A stretch of 64,000 nucleotides of DNA from Pseudomonas sp. p1(2021b) (GTDB lineage: Bacteria; Pseudomonadota; Gammaproteobacteria; Pseudomonadales; Pseudomonadaceae), in the NCBI RefSeq assembly GCF_020151015.1, contig NZ_CP083746.1, positions 4,680,501-4,744,500 of the forward strand. Reading direction: 5' to 3'. The position numbers and the translations under genes are program-made. Below, one piece after another: positions 1-9,082 of the stretch (positions are counted from its first letter, which is position 1; the number at the start of each line of letters is the position of its first letter). The notes under the pieces are model-generated. The model was given only the letters and a program-made list of their open reading frames with translations. It had not been told where the DNA came from and did not search any database.

Positions 1-1455
1 CAAGGCAGCGTGGACCTCTCCCATGTCGAGATCCTGGTCCTCGACGAAGCCGACCGCATGCTCGACATGGGCTTCATCCACGACGTCAAGAAGGTCCTTG
101 CACGCCTGCCGGCCAAGCGCCAGAACCTGCTGTTCTCGGCAACCTTCTCCAAGGACATCACCGACCTCGCCGACAAGCTGCTGCACAACCCCGAGCGCAT
201 CGAGGTCACGCCGCCGAATACCACGGTCGAGCGGATCGAGCAGCGCGTCTACCGCTTGCCGGCCAGCCACAAGCGCGCCCTGCTGGCGCACCTGATCACC
301 CTGGGCGCCTGGGAGCAGGTGCTGGTGTTCACCCGCACCAAGCACGGCGCCAATCGCCTGGCCGAGTACCTGGAAAAACATGGCCTGAGCGCCGCCGCGA
401 TCCACGGCAACAAGAGCCAGAATGCCCGCACCAAGGCCTTGGCCGACTTCAAGGCCAACACCGTACGCGTGCTGGTGGCCACCGACATCGCCGCCCGCGG
501 CCTGGATATCGACCAACTGCCTCACGTGGTCAACTTCGAGTTGCCGAACGTGGAGGAAGACTACGTCCACCGTATCGGCCGTACCGGTCGTGCCGGCCGC
601 TCGGGCGAGGCGATCTCGATGGTCGCGCCGGATGAAGAGAAACTGCTCAAGAGCATCGAGCGGGTCACCAAGCAGAAGATCCCGGACGGTGACCTGATGG
701 GCTTCGACCCAAGCCAGGTGGAAGCCGAAAAACCGGAAGTGCGCGAGCGCCCGCAGAACAATGGCCGTGGCGGTCGCAACCAGCAGCGCGCCGAAGGCAG
801 CAAGGACGGCAGCGGCGGTCGCAAGGACAAGGGCAAGGACAAAGGCAAGGCCAAGCAGCAGGCCGCCGAAAAACCTGCCGACAAGGAAAAGGCCGGCGAC
901 AAGGCACAGCAGCAGCGCAAACCGCGCAACAAGAAGCCGCGCCAGCAGCAGGCCTCCCAGGGCCAGGCCGGCATCCCGCCGGTTCCGGCCGATCGTGACC
1001 CGGAAGAGTTCCTGGACGACGAGATCGACAATTTCGGCAACCGCGCCGACTATGTCAGCCCGTACCAGAACACCAAGAACCAAGGCCGCAACCGCCGCCC
1101 AGGCGGCAATGGCGGCCAGGGGCAGGCCCAGGGCCAAGGCCAGCGCAATGGCGGCGGCCAGGGTCGTGGCAACGGCGGTCAGCGCCAGGGCCAAGGCTCC
1201 GGCGAGAAACGTGCCCGCAACAGCAACAACGGTGGCGCACGCCGTGACAACAACGGCGGTGGCCGCAACCGCTCCGCCGGCCGTGACGACTTCTCCCGCC
1301 AAGAACCGGCCGTGCGCAATCCACGCGAAACCCACCAGCCGGTGATCATCCGCAAGGAGTCCAAGCTCGACCGTTACCCGACGCCCGAGCAGCTGGATGA
1401 CCTGCCAAGCCGCCCACGCGGTGAGCGTCCCGCGCTGCTGACTCGCAAGGGCTGA
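1..1455 (+). CDS. rhlE: DEAD-box RNA helicase, RhlE-like (5' truncated by window edge)
   Basis: The frame is open at base 1, so the true start and helicase motifs Q, I and Ia lie outside the window. In the 484 codons seen, motif II DEAD is at 15-18, followed by SAT (motif III), RGLDI (motif V) and HRIGRTGR (motif VI, about 190-197). That covers the end of RecA domain 1 and all of domain 2. From about codon 240 the protein becomes a long low-complexity tail rich in K, Q, G, N and R with GGRGG and GQGQ runs, typical of an RNA-binding disordered extension. The expected role is ATP-dependent RNA unwinding in ribosome assembly or RNA decay. RhlE is the best subfamily guess; another DEAD-box member with a basic tail is possible. 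Confidence 0.85.
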   Translation, partial: QGSVDLSHVEILVLDEADRMLDMGFIHDVKKVLARLPAKRQNLLFSATFSKDITDLADKLLHNPERIEVTPPNTTVERIEQRVYRLPASHKRALLAHLITLGAWEQVLVFTRTKHGANRLAEYLEKHGLSAAAIHGNKSQNARTKALADFKANTVRVLVATDIAARGLDIDQLPHVVNFELPNVEEDYVHRIGRTGRAGRSGEAISMVAPDEEKLLKSIERVTKQKIPDGDLMGFDPSQVEAEKPEVRERPQNNGRGGRNQQRAEGSKDGSGGRKDKGKDKGKAKQQAAEKPADKEKAGDKAQQQRKPRNKKPRQQQASQGQAGIPPVPADRDPEEFLDDEIDNFGNRADYVSPYQNTKNQGRNRRPGGNGGQGQAQGQGQRNGGGQGRGNGGQRQGQGSGEKRARNSNNGGARRDNNGGGRNRSAGRDDFSRQEPAVRNPRETHQPVIIRKESKLDRYPTPEQLDDLPSRPRGERPALLTRKG

Positions 1456-1467
1456 CAACCGGGTATG

Positions 1468-1503
1468 TTGCGCCTTTCGCTGCCAGCTCAGCGAAAGGCG
1501 CAA
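1468..1503 (+). terminator. Strong hairpin after the helicase gene
   Basis: A perfect 15-bp inverted repeat (1468-1482 with 1489-1503) encloses a 6-nt loop, starting 12 bases after the helicase stop codon. There is no T tract, so intrinsic termination is likely but not certain. The remaining bases to 1708 are visibly more AT-rich and hold no feature I can name. Confidence 0.65.
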
Positions 1504-1708
1504 TACCGGCAGTTGCCGAATCAAGCCACGCGAAAGTTTAGTTACCGACGCGCCTCAGTATTCTTACCGCCTCCAGTAGTACGCATCCAATAACGCCATG
1601 GATTTTGGTGGTCTGCACGTATGTTGCGCAAAACTGTTAGTTCAGCCAGTTTTTCAAACTATTGCCCACCTGAACACTGAAGAGCCATAGCGTAATAAGT
1701 GGCTCAAC

Positions 1709-3235
1709 ATGAATACTTTTACACCGTCTCCAAAGTTCAATAAAACCGAGTCCTCGACCGGCATAACTACCGCAACACCGGTCATTACTAGCCTTTCGCT
1801 CAGGCGGGGTGCAAAGAATGATGTCCGAGGAAGCACATCCGTAACCCAAGGTGTGATCGAAGCCTTCTCCAATGGTACTTGGAAAGGGATTGCCGACGTA
1901 AAAGCCGATGGACGCTTTCATAATCCCGACTTGCCAGACAGCTACCTGCTGACCGCTGATACCGTACACGTGCGCGTCAACAGTTCGGGGCTCTCCCATC
2001 CCGTCACAGCGACGGATAGCTTTGTCCATCCGCGGTCCATCTACATAGGCCCCACGGCGGCCAAAGCCAACGACCAAGCGTTTTACCAATGGAGTCTACA
2101 GTGGGCCGACTATCAACCCACCGGCTATAAATTGCCTGCCGGTAAAAGCGCCTCCCTATGGCTTGAAGGGGACGATGAAGATGTGACAGTCCTGATAGGC
2201 GTACAAGGGCTGGCTGAGCAATCGAACCGCGCGATACAAACTCCAAACATGCGCGAGGTTCGCTTACAACGCGGTGACAACCGGCTGCAGCCCGACCTTG
2301 TCGGCGGCGTGATCCATATTCGCAATACGGGTAAGTCCGGCTGCCGCGTTATTCTCGACGGCGCCTTCCAGCCCATTCCTTATTTCATCCTTGGGCAGAC
2401 TCCGCCGAACGACTGGCATCGCATGCTCGATAAAAGCGATCGCCAAACAGAAGTCCAGCTCGTCGGCGACCGAGTGGTCATATCCGCCTACGCCGATACC
2501 TACCGGTTATTCGCGCACCCCGATGTTGGAGAGATTGTCAGGTCCCATGAAGAAGTCTTGAAAATCGAAGCGATTGCCGCCGGTCTGGACGGGTCTTCAC
2601 CGAGGCATACGCGAAGCAATTTATGGATTCATGCCGTAGAAAGCGTATCCAGTAGTTCGCCCTATGCCACCACGGGCTACATTGGCCTGCCCCACAGTCG
2701 CACCCAAGGCAGCGAATACATGGATGCATTATTGGGCGGGCGTGCACATAAGCTTTGGGTCACTCTGCATGAGTACGGCCATCATTTTCAGAACCGGACG
2801 AACACATTGGCGCCGTTGTTCGACGAAAACTCGGTGAACATCTATGCCCTTGCAGTCGGGCGCGTCCATTCGAACAATTACAGCGAAGAGTTCCCCAAAC
2901 GGTGGCCAAGCCTGAAGGCATGGTTGGCCAAGCCGCGCGACCAAAAGCACTATCCGGAATCTCCGGATACGCACGCTATCTTCGAACAGCTCAGAAAAGG
3001 ATTCGGCGACCATTACCTGCCCACCTGGGACCGCTTCGCCAGGGAGAACCCGATCAACGGTAATGACCTTGTCAACTTCACCACCTCGCTATGCAAGGTG
3101 GCCAACTGCAACCTGGCGGATTTCTTTGCCGACTGGGGGGTCATCAAGGAGGGTGATGCCACCTGGCACGCGTTACATGCCTTGCGACTGCCAGCAGCAC
3201 CTGCGGGGCTGATTCATCAAGTTCCATACACATAA
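1709..3235 (+). CDS. M60-like (enhancin-type) zinc metallopeptidase
   Basis: This 508-residue protein carries the gluzincin motif HEYGH at residues 354-358, followed by FQNRTN and, 14 residues on, E373 in DENSVNIYAL. This matches the HExxHx(8,28)E signature of the M60/enhancin family, whose members cleave mucin-like or heavily glycosylated proteins. H354 and H358 should bind zinc, E355 is the catalytic base and E373 the third ligand. The roughly 300 N-terminal residues look beta-rich, as in the accessory modules of the family. No Sec signal peptide or transmembrane segment is visible, so export is unclear. The gene stands alone between a helicase and yceI and is less GC-rich than its neighbours, which suggests acquisition. 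The start is the only early ATG but has a weak ribosome binding site. Substrate unknown. Confidence 0.75.
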   Translation: MNTFTPSPKFNKTESSTGITTATPVITSLSLRRGAKNDVRGSTSVTQGVIEAFSNGTWKGIADVKADGRFHNPDLPDSYLLTADTVHVRVNSSGLSHPVTATDSFVHPRSIYIGPTAAKANDQAFYQWSLQWADYQPTGYKLPAGKSASLWLEGDDEDVTVLIGVQGLAEQSNRAIQTPNMREVRLQRGDNRLQPDLVGGVIHIRNTGKSGCRVILDGAFQPIPYFILGQTPPNDWHRMLDKSDRQTEVQLVGDRVVISAYADTYRLFAHPDVGEIVRSHEEVLKIEAIAAGLDGSSPRHTRSNLWIHAVESVSSSSPYATTGYIGLPHSRTQGSEYMDALLGGRAHKLWVTLHEYGHHFQNRTNTLAPLFDENSVNIYALAVGRVHSNNYSEEFPKRWPSLKAWLAKPRDQKHYPESPDTHAIFEQLRKGFGDHYLPTWDRFARENPINGNDLVNFTTSLCKVANCNLADFFADWGVIKEGDATWHALHALRLPAAPAGLIHQVPYT

Positions 3236-3240
3236 GCATA

Positions 3241-3342
3241 GGGGCCACTACGCGGCCCTTCGCGGCGAAAGGCCCCTTCTACAGGCCCTGTGTGAGTCCT
3301 GTAGAAGCGGCCTTGTGCCGCGAAAGGGCTGCGCAGCAGCCC
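3241..3342. repeat. Inverted pair of REP elements (REPIN-like)
   Basis: Two copies of the CGGCCTTGTGCCGCGAAAGG-type palindrome lie in opposite orientation between the convergent M60 and yceI genes. The left copy is degenerate. The right copy carries the short GC hairpin tail GGGCTGCGCAGCAGCCC. The pair may also act as a bidirectional terminator. Confidence 0.8.
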
Positions 3343-3362
3343 TTGCTTTCAAACCGCTCGAA

Positions 3363-3941
3363 TTACTTCTGCTTCACACCTTCGACACTGATATCCAGGT
3401 CCAGGGTCTGGGAAGTGGCACCTGGGCCCTTGATACCGAAGTCGTTCAGGTTCAGCGTGGTGGTGGCATTGAAGCCTGCACGCTCGCCGCCCCATGGGTC
3501 CTTGCCTTCACCGTTGAAGGTAGCCTTGAAGGTGACTGGCTTGGTCACGCCGTGCATGGTCAGGTCGCCGGTCACATCGGCAGTCTTGTCGCCGGTCTTC
3601 TTCACGCTGGTGGAGACGAACTTGGCTTCTGGATACTTCTTCACGTCCAGGAAGTCGGCGCTGGCGATGTGCTTGTCACGCTCGGCGTGGTTCGACCACA
3701 GGCTCGCGGTCTTCAGCTCGACATTGATCTTGCTGTCTTCCGGCTTGGCGCTGTCCCAAGTGAAGTTACCGTCGAAGTCCTTGAAGGTGCCGTGGATGAA
3801 GCTATAGCCCAGGTGGCTGATCTTCCAGTCGACGAACGCGTGCTGGCCTTCCTTGTCGATCTTGTACTCGGCGGCCATGGCCTGGCCAGCGGAGAGCAGT
3901 GCGGTACCGAGCGCCAGAGCGGCAAAAGTCTTTTTGAACAT
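3363..3941 (-). CDS. yceI: YceI family periplasmic protein
   Basis: 192 residues starting at [12 protein letters not shown]. This start is preferred over an upstream in-frame one because a GGAAGGAAGTAAGGA stretch precedes it and it opens a clean Sec signal peptide, cleaved after AMA at residue 23. The mature part is a complete YceI lipocalin-like domain ([16 protein letters not shown]-type strands, [14 protein letters not shown]), a fold that binds isoprenoid chains such as polyprenyl lipids. It lies 34 bases downstream of the cytochrome b561 gene on the same strand, a pairing common in proteobacteria that suggests co-transcription and a link to quinone or isoprenoid handling at the membrane. 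The precise ligand is not known from sequence. Confidence 0.9.
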   Translation of the reverse strand: MFKKTFAALALGTALLSAGQAMAAEYKIDKEGQHAFVDWKISHLGYSFIHGTFKDFDGNFTWDSAKPEDSKINVELKTASLWSNHAERDKHIASADFLDVKKYPEAKFVSTSVKKTGDKTADVTGDLTMHGVTKPVTFKATFNGEGKDPWGGERAGFNATTTLNLNDFGIKGPGATSQTLDLDISVEGVKQK

Positions 3942-3975
3942 CCTTACTTCCTTCCTATGCAATTGAGGTAGAGAG

Positions 3976-4527
3976 TCAAGCTTTGCGGCCCAGCATGCGG
4001 GCCAGGGTCGCGTCACGGTCGATGAAATGGTGTTTCAGTGCTGCCAAGGCATGCAGGATGGCGAAAATCACCAGCCCCCAGGCCAGGTAGAGGTGGATGA
4101 CCCCGGCGACGTCAGCCTGGTCGGGCAGATCGCTGACAAGCGCCGGAACCTCGAACAAACCGAATACCGGGATGCCCACGCCGTCGGCGGTGGAGATCAG
4201 GTAACCTGCGATCATCACGCCGAACAGGCCAAGGTAGAGCAGCGCATGCCCCAGCTTGGCGGCCAGGCGGGTGAATGCCCCGTGGCTGGCCGGCGCCGGC
4301 GGTGGCGGGCTGACGAAGCGCCAAATCACACGCAACAACATCACCCCCAGCAACACCAGGCCGATGCTTTTATGCAGGTCGGGCGCGGATTTGCGCCACG
4401 GGCTGTAGTAGTCGAGGCCGACCATCCACAAGCCCAGGCCGAACAGCCCGAAGACTGCCAGGGCCACGCCCCAGTGCATGACGATGCTGACCAGGCCATA
4501 ACGAGAGGACGAATTGCGCAGTTGCAT
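3976..4527 (-). CDS. Cytochrome b561 family membrane protein
   Basis: A 183-residue protein with four predicted membrane helices (about 12-38, 53-72, 90-112 and 145-165). Conserved histidines fit coordination of two b hemes: H18 in IVMHW, H52 in DLHKS, one in KLGHALLY and the cluster in [11 protein letters not shown]. Members transfer electrons between quinol and periplasmic acceptors, and some act as superoxide:quinone oxidoreductases (CybB). It is the first gene of a probable two-gene unit with yceI. The start follows a region of about 250 bases that holds its promoter and a REP. Its physiological partner cannot be told from sequence. Confidence 0.88.
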   Translation of the reverse strand: MQLRNSSSRYGLVSIVMHWGVALAVFGLFGLGLWMVGLDYYSPWRKSAPDLHKSIGLVLLGVMLLRVIWRFVSPPPPAPASHGAFTRLAAKLGHALLYLGLFGVMIAGYLISTADGVGIPVFGLFEVPALVSDLPDQADVAGVIHLYLAWGLVIFAILHALAALKHHFIDRDATLARMLGRKA

Positions 4528-4700
4528 GTTGGTGTGTTTCCCCGTGAAAGCTGGTGCACAGACTAGCGCGTAACGTATCGAATAAAAGCGGAAAAACTTG
4601 CTTCGGATGATCGAAAAATTAGATGTGTATTGTGTAACCTTCCCATTAAGGAAACATTAACGATAGCCGGTCAGGAATCTGTTGCCAGTGCCGACCCAAT

Positions 4701-4742
4701 CCCTGGGCAAGCCCGCTCCCACAGGGGTGGAAGCGGGATCGT
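4701..4742. repeat. Single REP element
   Basis: Contains GGGCAAGCCCGCTCCCACAG, the P. putida-type REP core, in the interval between the cytochrome b561 start and the amine oxidase stop. A degenerate inverted half (GAAGCGGGATCG) follows it. Confidence 0.75.
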
Positions 4743-4774
4743 CACACTAAGGCCAGCACTGGCTACAACGAAAC

Positions 4775-6415
4775 TCAGCCAGCCTTGGCCTTGGGTTCCG
4801 CCGCCGCCTCAGGCTCGGCCTTGGCAGGCACATCGCCCTTATCGGCACCACCGAACATCCGCGAGAAGAAGCCCGGCTTGTCTTCCTTGGTCGGCTCCTG
4901 TTTCACAGGTTCGGCCTTCGCCTTGTCGGCCTTGCCGGACGCCCCACCGAACAGGTTGGCGAAGAACCCGCCCTTGTCCTTGGCACCGGCAGTACTCGGG
5001 GTTGCGGCGACTGGCGCGACCTTGGCCGGCTCGAACGACTTGCCGTCCGCCAGGTCCTGCACCTGGCTCGCGGCACGCTGGCCACTGCGCAGCGCCCCCT
5101 CCAGCGTGCCGGGGTAGAGCGCATCGGTGTGCTCGCCGGCAAAGGCGATGCGTTGCACCGGGCGCTCCCACAAACGCCAGTACTTGCTGATCTGGCCTGG
5201 ACCGTAAGCCAGGTAGGCACCACCCATTCCGGCGTCGGTGCTGTAGCGACGCACTTCATATCCGGTGAAGGCGCCACGAGCCTGTGGGTAGAAGGCATGC
5301 ATGCGGATCAGCACCTGGTCGACCATTTGCTTGTCACCAAAGGCCTGCAGCAGACGGGCGTTGTCGCCCGACAGGTTGATCACCACATTGGCGCCGCCCT
5401 TGAGCGCCGGTTCGATCCACAGCATGCCAAGGCCTGCATTGCTGAAGATCTCGCCCGACATGCGTGCGCGGCTTTCCCATACCGGCTTCTTGAACTTGAG
5501 CATCAGCTGGTCACGCCAGCCGTAGTTGGTACCCTTGAGGGCAGCCAGGTGCTTGCCGTCCAGGCCTGGGGTCATCTGGATCTTCGCCAGCGCCCGCAGC
5601 GGCACGGCCATCACCAGGTAATCGGCCTGGTAGGCAACGCTGCCGACCTTGACCGTCACGCCGGTCTTGTCCTGGATGATCGCGGTCACCGGCGAACGGG
5701 TCTTGATGGTCTTGAGTTGCTTGACGAAGGCCTGGGCCAGCACCGGGCTGCCGCCTGGCAAGCGCGCGGCACGCAGGTCGCGGTCGCTGACCCCACGGTA
5801 GACGCGCGTCTGCTGGGCGAAGTAGAGCAACGACAGGCGCGACGGTTCGTCGTAACGGGTCCGGATCTGCTGGTTGACCAGTTGCCGGGCGGTGGCCGGC
5901 AACTGCAGCTTGTCGAGCCAGGTGGAGACGTTCATCTGGTCGAGGGCGAACAAGGTGCTGGTGGCCGCCGGGTTCAACGGGTCGTCGATCGAACGGGCCA
6001 GGTCGTCGAGGGTCTTCTCGTAGCGTTTGAGCGCGTCCGCGGTGGCCGGCTGCTTGGTCGCCAGGTCATTGGCGCTGTAGTACTCGCCATCGATCAGGTA
6101 GCCGGGGGTACGTACGAATTCCGGCGCAGGCAGTGTTTCGAGCTTGAAGCGGTCCAGGTACTGGTTGAGCACCGGCTGGCTCTTGCCGTTGCCGATCCAT
6201 TCGCTGGTGGCCAGGCCCGAGCGCCCGCCCATACCGGTCTTCGCTTCCAGCACCGTCACCTGCCAGCCCTTGTTCTGCAGTTCGTAGGCCGCGGTCAGGC
6301 CCGCCAGCCCACCGCCAACGACGATCGCCGTGGGGCTCTTGTCCTTGGCCAGCGCACCGGCGCTGGACACACCAATCAATACCAACGCACACAGGCGTAC
6401 CCAAGCAGCAGCCAT
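4775..6415 (-). CDS. Secreted flavin-dependent amine oxidase
   Basis: 546 residues from the ATG at 6415, chosen because CCGGAG lies upstream and the protein then begins with a signal peptide ending in AGALA (about residue 23). A Rossmann FAD motif VVGGGLAGLTAAYEL follows, then EAKTGMGGR, and the typical C-terminal FAD motif FAGEHTDALYPGTLEGALRS. It belongs to the monoamine oxidase / phytoene desaturase-like flavoprotein superfamily; the amine substrate is not evident. After the catalytic domain (about residue 460) there is a low-complexity K/A/P/E-rich tail with two near-repeats, GGFFANLFGGA and PGFFSRMFGGA. The gene is divergent from bioA across about 230 bases, which should contain both promoters. 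Confidence 0.85.
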   Translation of the reverse strand: MAAAWVRLCALVLIGVSSAGALAKDKSPTAIVVGGGLAGLTAAYELQNKGWQVTVLEAKTGMGGRSGLATSEWIGNGKSQPVLNQYLDRFKLETLPAPEFVRTPGYLIDGEYYSANDLATKQPATADALKRYEKTLDDLARSIDDPLNPAATSTLFALDQMNVSTWLDKLQLPATARQLVNQQIRTRYDEPSRLSLLYFAQQTRVYRGVSDRDLRAARLPGGSPVLAQAFVKQLKTIKTRSPVTAIIQDKTGVTVKVGSVAYQADYLVMAVPLRALAKIQMTPGLDGKHLAALKGTNYGWRDQLMLKFKKPVWESRARMSGEIFSNAGLGMLWIEPALKGGANVVINLSGDNARLLQAFGDKQMVDQVLIRMHAFYPQARGAFTGYEVRRYSTDAGMGGAYLAYGPGQISKYWRLWERPVQRIAFAGEHTDALYPGTLEGALRSGQRAASQVQDLADGKSFEPAKVAPVAATPSTAGAKDKGGFFANLFGGASGKADKAKAEPVKQEPTKEDKPGFFSRMFGGADKGDVPAKAEPEAAAEPKAKAG

Positions 6416-6645
6416 TTTGGCGAACTCCGGAAATAAAGGTGACAAAAAGAGGGGAAGAACGCCCCGGGACGAGATGCGTTAAGAATACGTCAGGTATCCA
6501 GACCCTGCCAGCGTAGTGACATCAAGTGCCCGTCGGCACAGGAAATTCAGTTTTCGGCACCGCCGCATGCTGCGCGTCGGTTGTCCTGCGCGGCCCCATT
6601 GCTTAGGCTTGTCGGCCAAAGCACGCCCCGCCAGGAGATCTGCCC

Positions 6646-8052
6646 ATGGGCCTCAACCAACAGTGGATGCAACGCGACCTGAAAGTCCTGTGGCACCCCT
6701 GCACCCAGATGAAAGACCACGAGCAGCTGCCGCTGATCCCTATCCGCCGTGGTGAAGGCGTGTGGCTGGAAGACTTCGAAGGCAAGCGCTACCTGGATGC
6801 CGTCAGCTCCTGGTGGGTCAATGTGTTCGGCCATGCCAACCCGCGCATCAACCAGCGCATCAAGGACCAGGTCGACCAGCTCGAGCACGTCATCCTGGCC
6901 GGTTTCAGCCACCAGCCGGTCATCGAGCTGTCCGAGCGCCTCGTCGCCATGACGCCGGCTGGCCTGGACCGGGTGTTCTACGCCGACAACGGCTCGTCCT
7001 GCATCGAAGTGGCGCTGAAGATGAGCTACCACTACTGGCAGAACCAGGGCCAGGTGGACAAGAAGCGCTTCGTCACCCTGACCAACAGCTACCACGGCGA
7101 GACCATCGCCGCCATGTCGGTGGGCGACGTGCCGCTGTTCACCGAAACCTACAAGGCGCTGCTGCTCGACACCATCAAAGTGCCGAGCCCGGACTGCTAC
7201 CTGCGCCCCGACGGCATGGGCTGGGAAGAGCATTCGCGCAACCTGTTCGCGCTGATGGAACAGACCCTGGCCGAGCACCACGCCAGCATCGCCGCGGTGA
7301 TCGTCGAGCCGCTGATCCAGGGGGCCGGCGGCATGCGCATGTACCACCCGGTGTACCTCAAGCTGCTGCGCCAGGCGTGCGACCGCTACGGCGTGCACCT
7401 GATCCATGACGAGATCGCCGTAGGCTTCGGCCGTACCGGCACGATGTTCGCCTGCGAACAGGCTGGTATCCGCCCGGATTTCCTGTGCCTGTCCAAGGCC
7501 CTGACCGGCGGCTACCTGCCCCTGGCCGCCTGCCTGACCACCGACGATGTGTACCAGGCCTTCTACGACGACTACCCGACCCTGCGCGCCTTCCTCCATT
7601 CGCACAGCTATACCGGCAACCCGCTGGCCTGTGCCGCGGCGCTGGCGACCCTGGATATTTTCGAGCAAGACAATGTGATCGAGGCCAATAAGGCGCTGTC
7701 AGCGCGCATGGCCAGCGCCACCGCGCACCTGGCCGAGCATGCCCATGTCGCCGAGATCCGCCAGACCGGCATGGCCCTGGCCATCGAAATGGTCCAGGAC
7801 AAGGCCGGCAAGGTCGCCTACCCCTGGCAGGAGCGCCGCGGCCTGAAGGTCTTCGAGCATGCCCTGACCCGTGGCGCGCTGCTTCGGCCACTGGGTAGCG
7901 TGGTGTATTTCCTGCCGCCGTACGTGATCACCCCGGAGCAGATCGATTTTCTGGCCGAGGTGGCCAGCGAAGGTATCGACATCGCCACCCGCGACAGCGT
8001 CAGCGTGGCGGTGCCGGCGAATTTCCACCCCGACTTCCGTGATCCAGGCTAG
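6646..8052 (+). CDS. bioA: Adenosylmethionine-8-amino-7-oxononanoate aminotransferase
   Basis: A 468-residue class III PLP-dependent aminotransferase that converts KAPA to 7,8-diaminopelargonate in biotin synthesis, using S-adenosylmethionine as amino donor. Visible features are the early W-H-P-C-TQM segment, SSWWVNVFGHANP (substrate pocket), DNGSSCIEVALKM, SYHGET, HDEIAVGFGRTG with the PLP-ring Asp, and the PLP lysine K284 in LSKALTGG. AGGAGA precedes the start at a good distance. Unlike in enteric bacteria, no other bio gene is adjacent here. Length and motifs are full-size for the family. Confidence 0.95.
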   Translation: MGLNQQWMQRDLKVLWHPCTQMKDHEQLPLIPIRRGEGVWLEDFEGKRYLDAVSSWWVNVFGHANPRINQRIKDQVDQLEHVILAGFSHQPVIELSERLVAMTPAGLDRVFYADNGSSCIEVALKMSYHYWQNQGQVDKKRFVTLTNSYHGETIAAMSVGDVPLFTETYKALLLDTIKVPSPDCYLRPDGMGWEEHSRNLFALMEQTLAEHHASIAAVIVEPLIQGAGGMRMYHPVYLKLLRQACDRYGVHLIHDEIAVGFGRTGTMFACEQAGIRPDFLCLSKALTGGYLPLAACLTTDDVYQAFYDDYPTLRAFLHSHSYTGNPLACAAALATLDIFEQDNVIEANKALSARMASATAHLAEHAHVAEIRQTGMALAIEMVQDKAGKVAYPWQERRGLKVFEHALTRGALLRPLGSVVYFLPPYVITPEQIDFLAEVASEGIDIATRDSVSVAVPANFHPDFRDPG

Positions 8053-8063
8053 CCTGCGCGTCC

Positions 8064-8172
8064 CTGTAGGAGCGGCCTTGTGCCGCGAAAGGGCCGCAAC
8101 GCGGCCCGGCAAAATATGGAAACCTGGGGCCGCTACGCGCCCCTTTCGCGGCACAAGGCCGCTCCTACACAG
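8064..8172. repeat. REP pair forming a long inverted repeat
   Basis: Two REPs of the GGAGCGGCCTTGTGCCGCGAAAGGG type, each with a short GC-rich tail hairpin, face each other across an AT-richer centre (AAAATATGGAAA) between bioA and rsmE. A classic REPIN arrangement. Confidence 0.85.
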
Positions 8173-8202
8173 TGTGCGTAGCCCTTTTTTGACGAGCCCC
8201 CC

Positions 8203-8922
8203 ATGAGACTGTCCCGCTTCTTCATCGACGCCCCCCTGAGCCTCGGCGAACACGAGTTGCCCGAAGCCCAGGCCCATTACATCGGCCGCGTGCTGCGCAT
8301 GGCCCCTGGCGATGCCGTGCAATTGTTCGACGGCAGCGGCCAGGAATTCCGTGGCCAGTTGCTGGAGGTCGGCAAGAAAGCCGTGCGCGTAGCGCTCGAC
8401 GAGACCCTCCCCGGCCAGGCCGAATCGCCGCTGCAGGTGCACCTTGGCCAAGGCCTGTCGCGGGGCGAGCGAATGGATTGGGCGATCCAGAAGGCCACCG
8501 AGCTGGGCGTCAGCGCCATCACGCCGATCGTCAGCGAACGCTGCGAAGTGCGCCTCAAAGATGAACGCGCCGACAAGCGCCTGGCCCACTGGCGCCAGGT
8601 GGCGATCAGCGCCTGCGAGCAATGCGGCCGCTCGACCGTGCCGGTGATCCACCCGCCAGTGACGCTTGCCGACTGGTTGAAGGAAACCGACGCTGACCTC
8701 AAGCTGGTACTGCACCCGGTCGCAGAGCCCTTGACCCGCCACGAACGCCCGGTGCGCCTGGCCTTCCTGATCGGCCCGGAAGGCGGCCTGAGCGATGCCG
8801 AGGTGGAGCAGGCCAAGGCGGCCGGCTTCCACTCGGCACGCCTGGGCCCGCGAGTGCTGCGCACCGAGACCGCGCCGGTGGTCGCGCTGGCGGTGGCGCA
8901 GCAGCTGTGGGGTGACATCTAG
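8203..8922 (+). CDS. rsmE: 16S rRNA (uracil-1498-N3)-methyltransferase
   Basis: A 239-residue SPOUT methyltransferase that methylates U1498 of 16S rRNA with SAM. An N-terminal PUA-like domain (AHYIGRVLRMAPGDAVQLFDG) is followed by the knotted C-terminal domain with LIGPEGGLSDAEV and LGPRVLRTETAPVVAL, the SAM-binding trefoil-knot segments. It lies between a REPIN and a 163-bp palindrome. The TAG stop codon is the first three bases of that palindrome. A second, diverged RsmE-family gene occurs at 40155-40862. Confidence 0.93.
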   Translation: MRLSRFFIDAPLSLGEHELPEAQAHYIGRVLRMAPGDAVQLFDGSGQEFRGQLLEVGKKAVRVALDETLPGQAESPLQVHLGQGLSRGERMDWAIQKATELGVSAITPIVSERCEVRLKDERADKRLAHWRQVAISACEQCGRSTVPVIHPPVTLADWLKETDADLKLVLHPVAEPLTRHERPVRLAFLIGPEGGLSDAEVEQAKAAGFHSARLGPRVLRTETAPVVALAVAQQLWGDI

Positions 8923-9082
8923 TGTGGTGTTTCACAAATAACGACCATAACTCGCGGCGCTTTTTGCGCACATGCGGCGTTGTCGCTCCTCGCCGTAGCT
9001 GGGCTACGACTCGTCGCGACGCCTTGCCTGAGCGCAAAAATCGCTCGCGAGTTATTGGTCGTATTTGCAAAACACCACACTA
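8920..9082. repeat. 163-bp imperfect palindrome between convergent genes
   Basis: The left arm starts TAGTGTGGTGTTT and the right arm ends AAACACCACACTA. The arms match through the CGACCA/TAACTCGCG and GCGCTTTTTGCGC segments to a central CGTAGCTGGGCTACG. Base changes are scattered and small gaps occur, so a cruciform or an RNA hairpin of about 75 bp could form. Internal T5/A5 runs sit next to GC stems on both strands, which suits bidirectional termination. The outermost triplets are the TAG stop codons of rsmE and of the opposing hemolysin III gene. Confidence 0.9.

Noticed and set aside
5129..6436. Plus-strand 435-residue open frame
   Set aside because: Antisense to the flavin amine oxidase with no domain.
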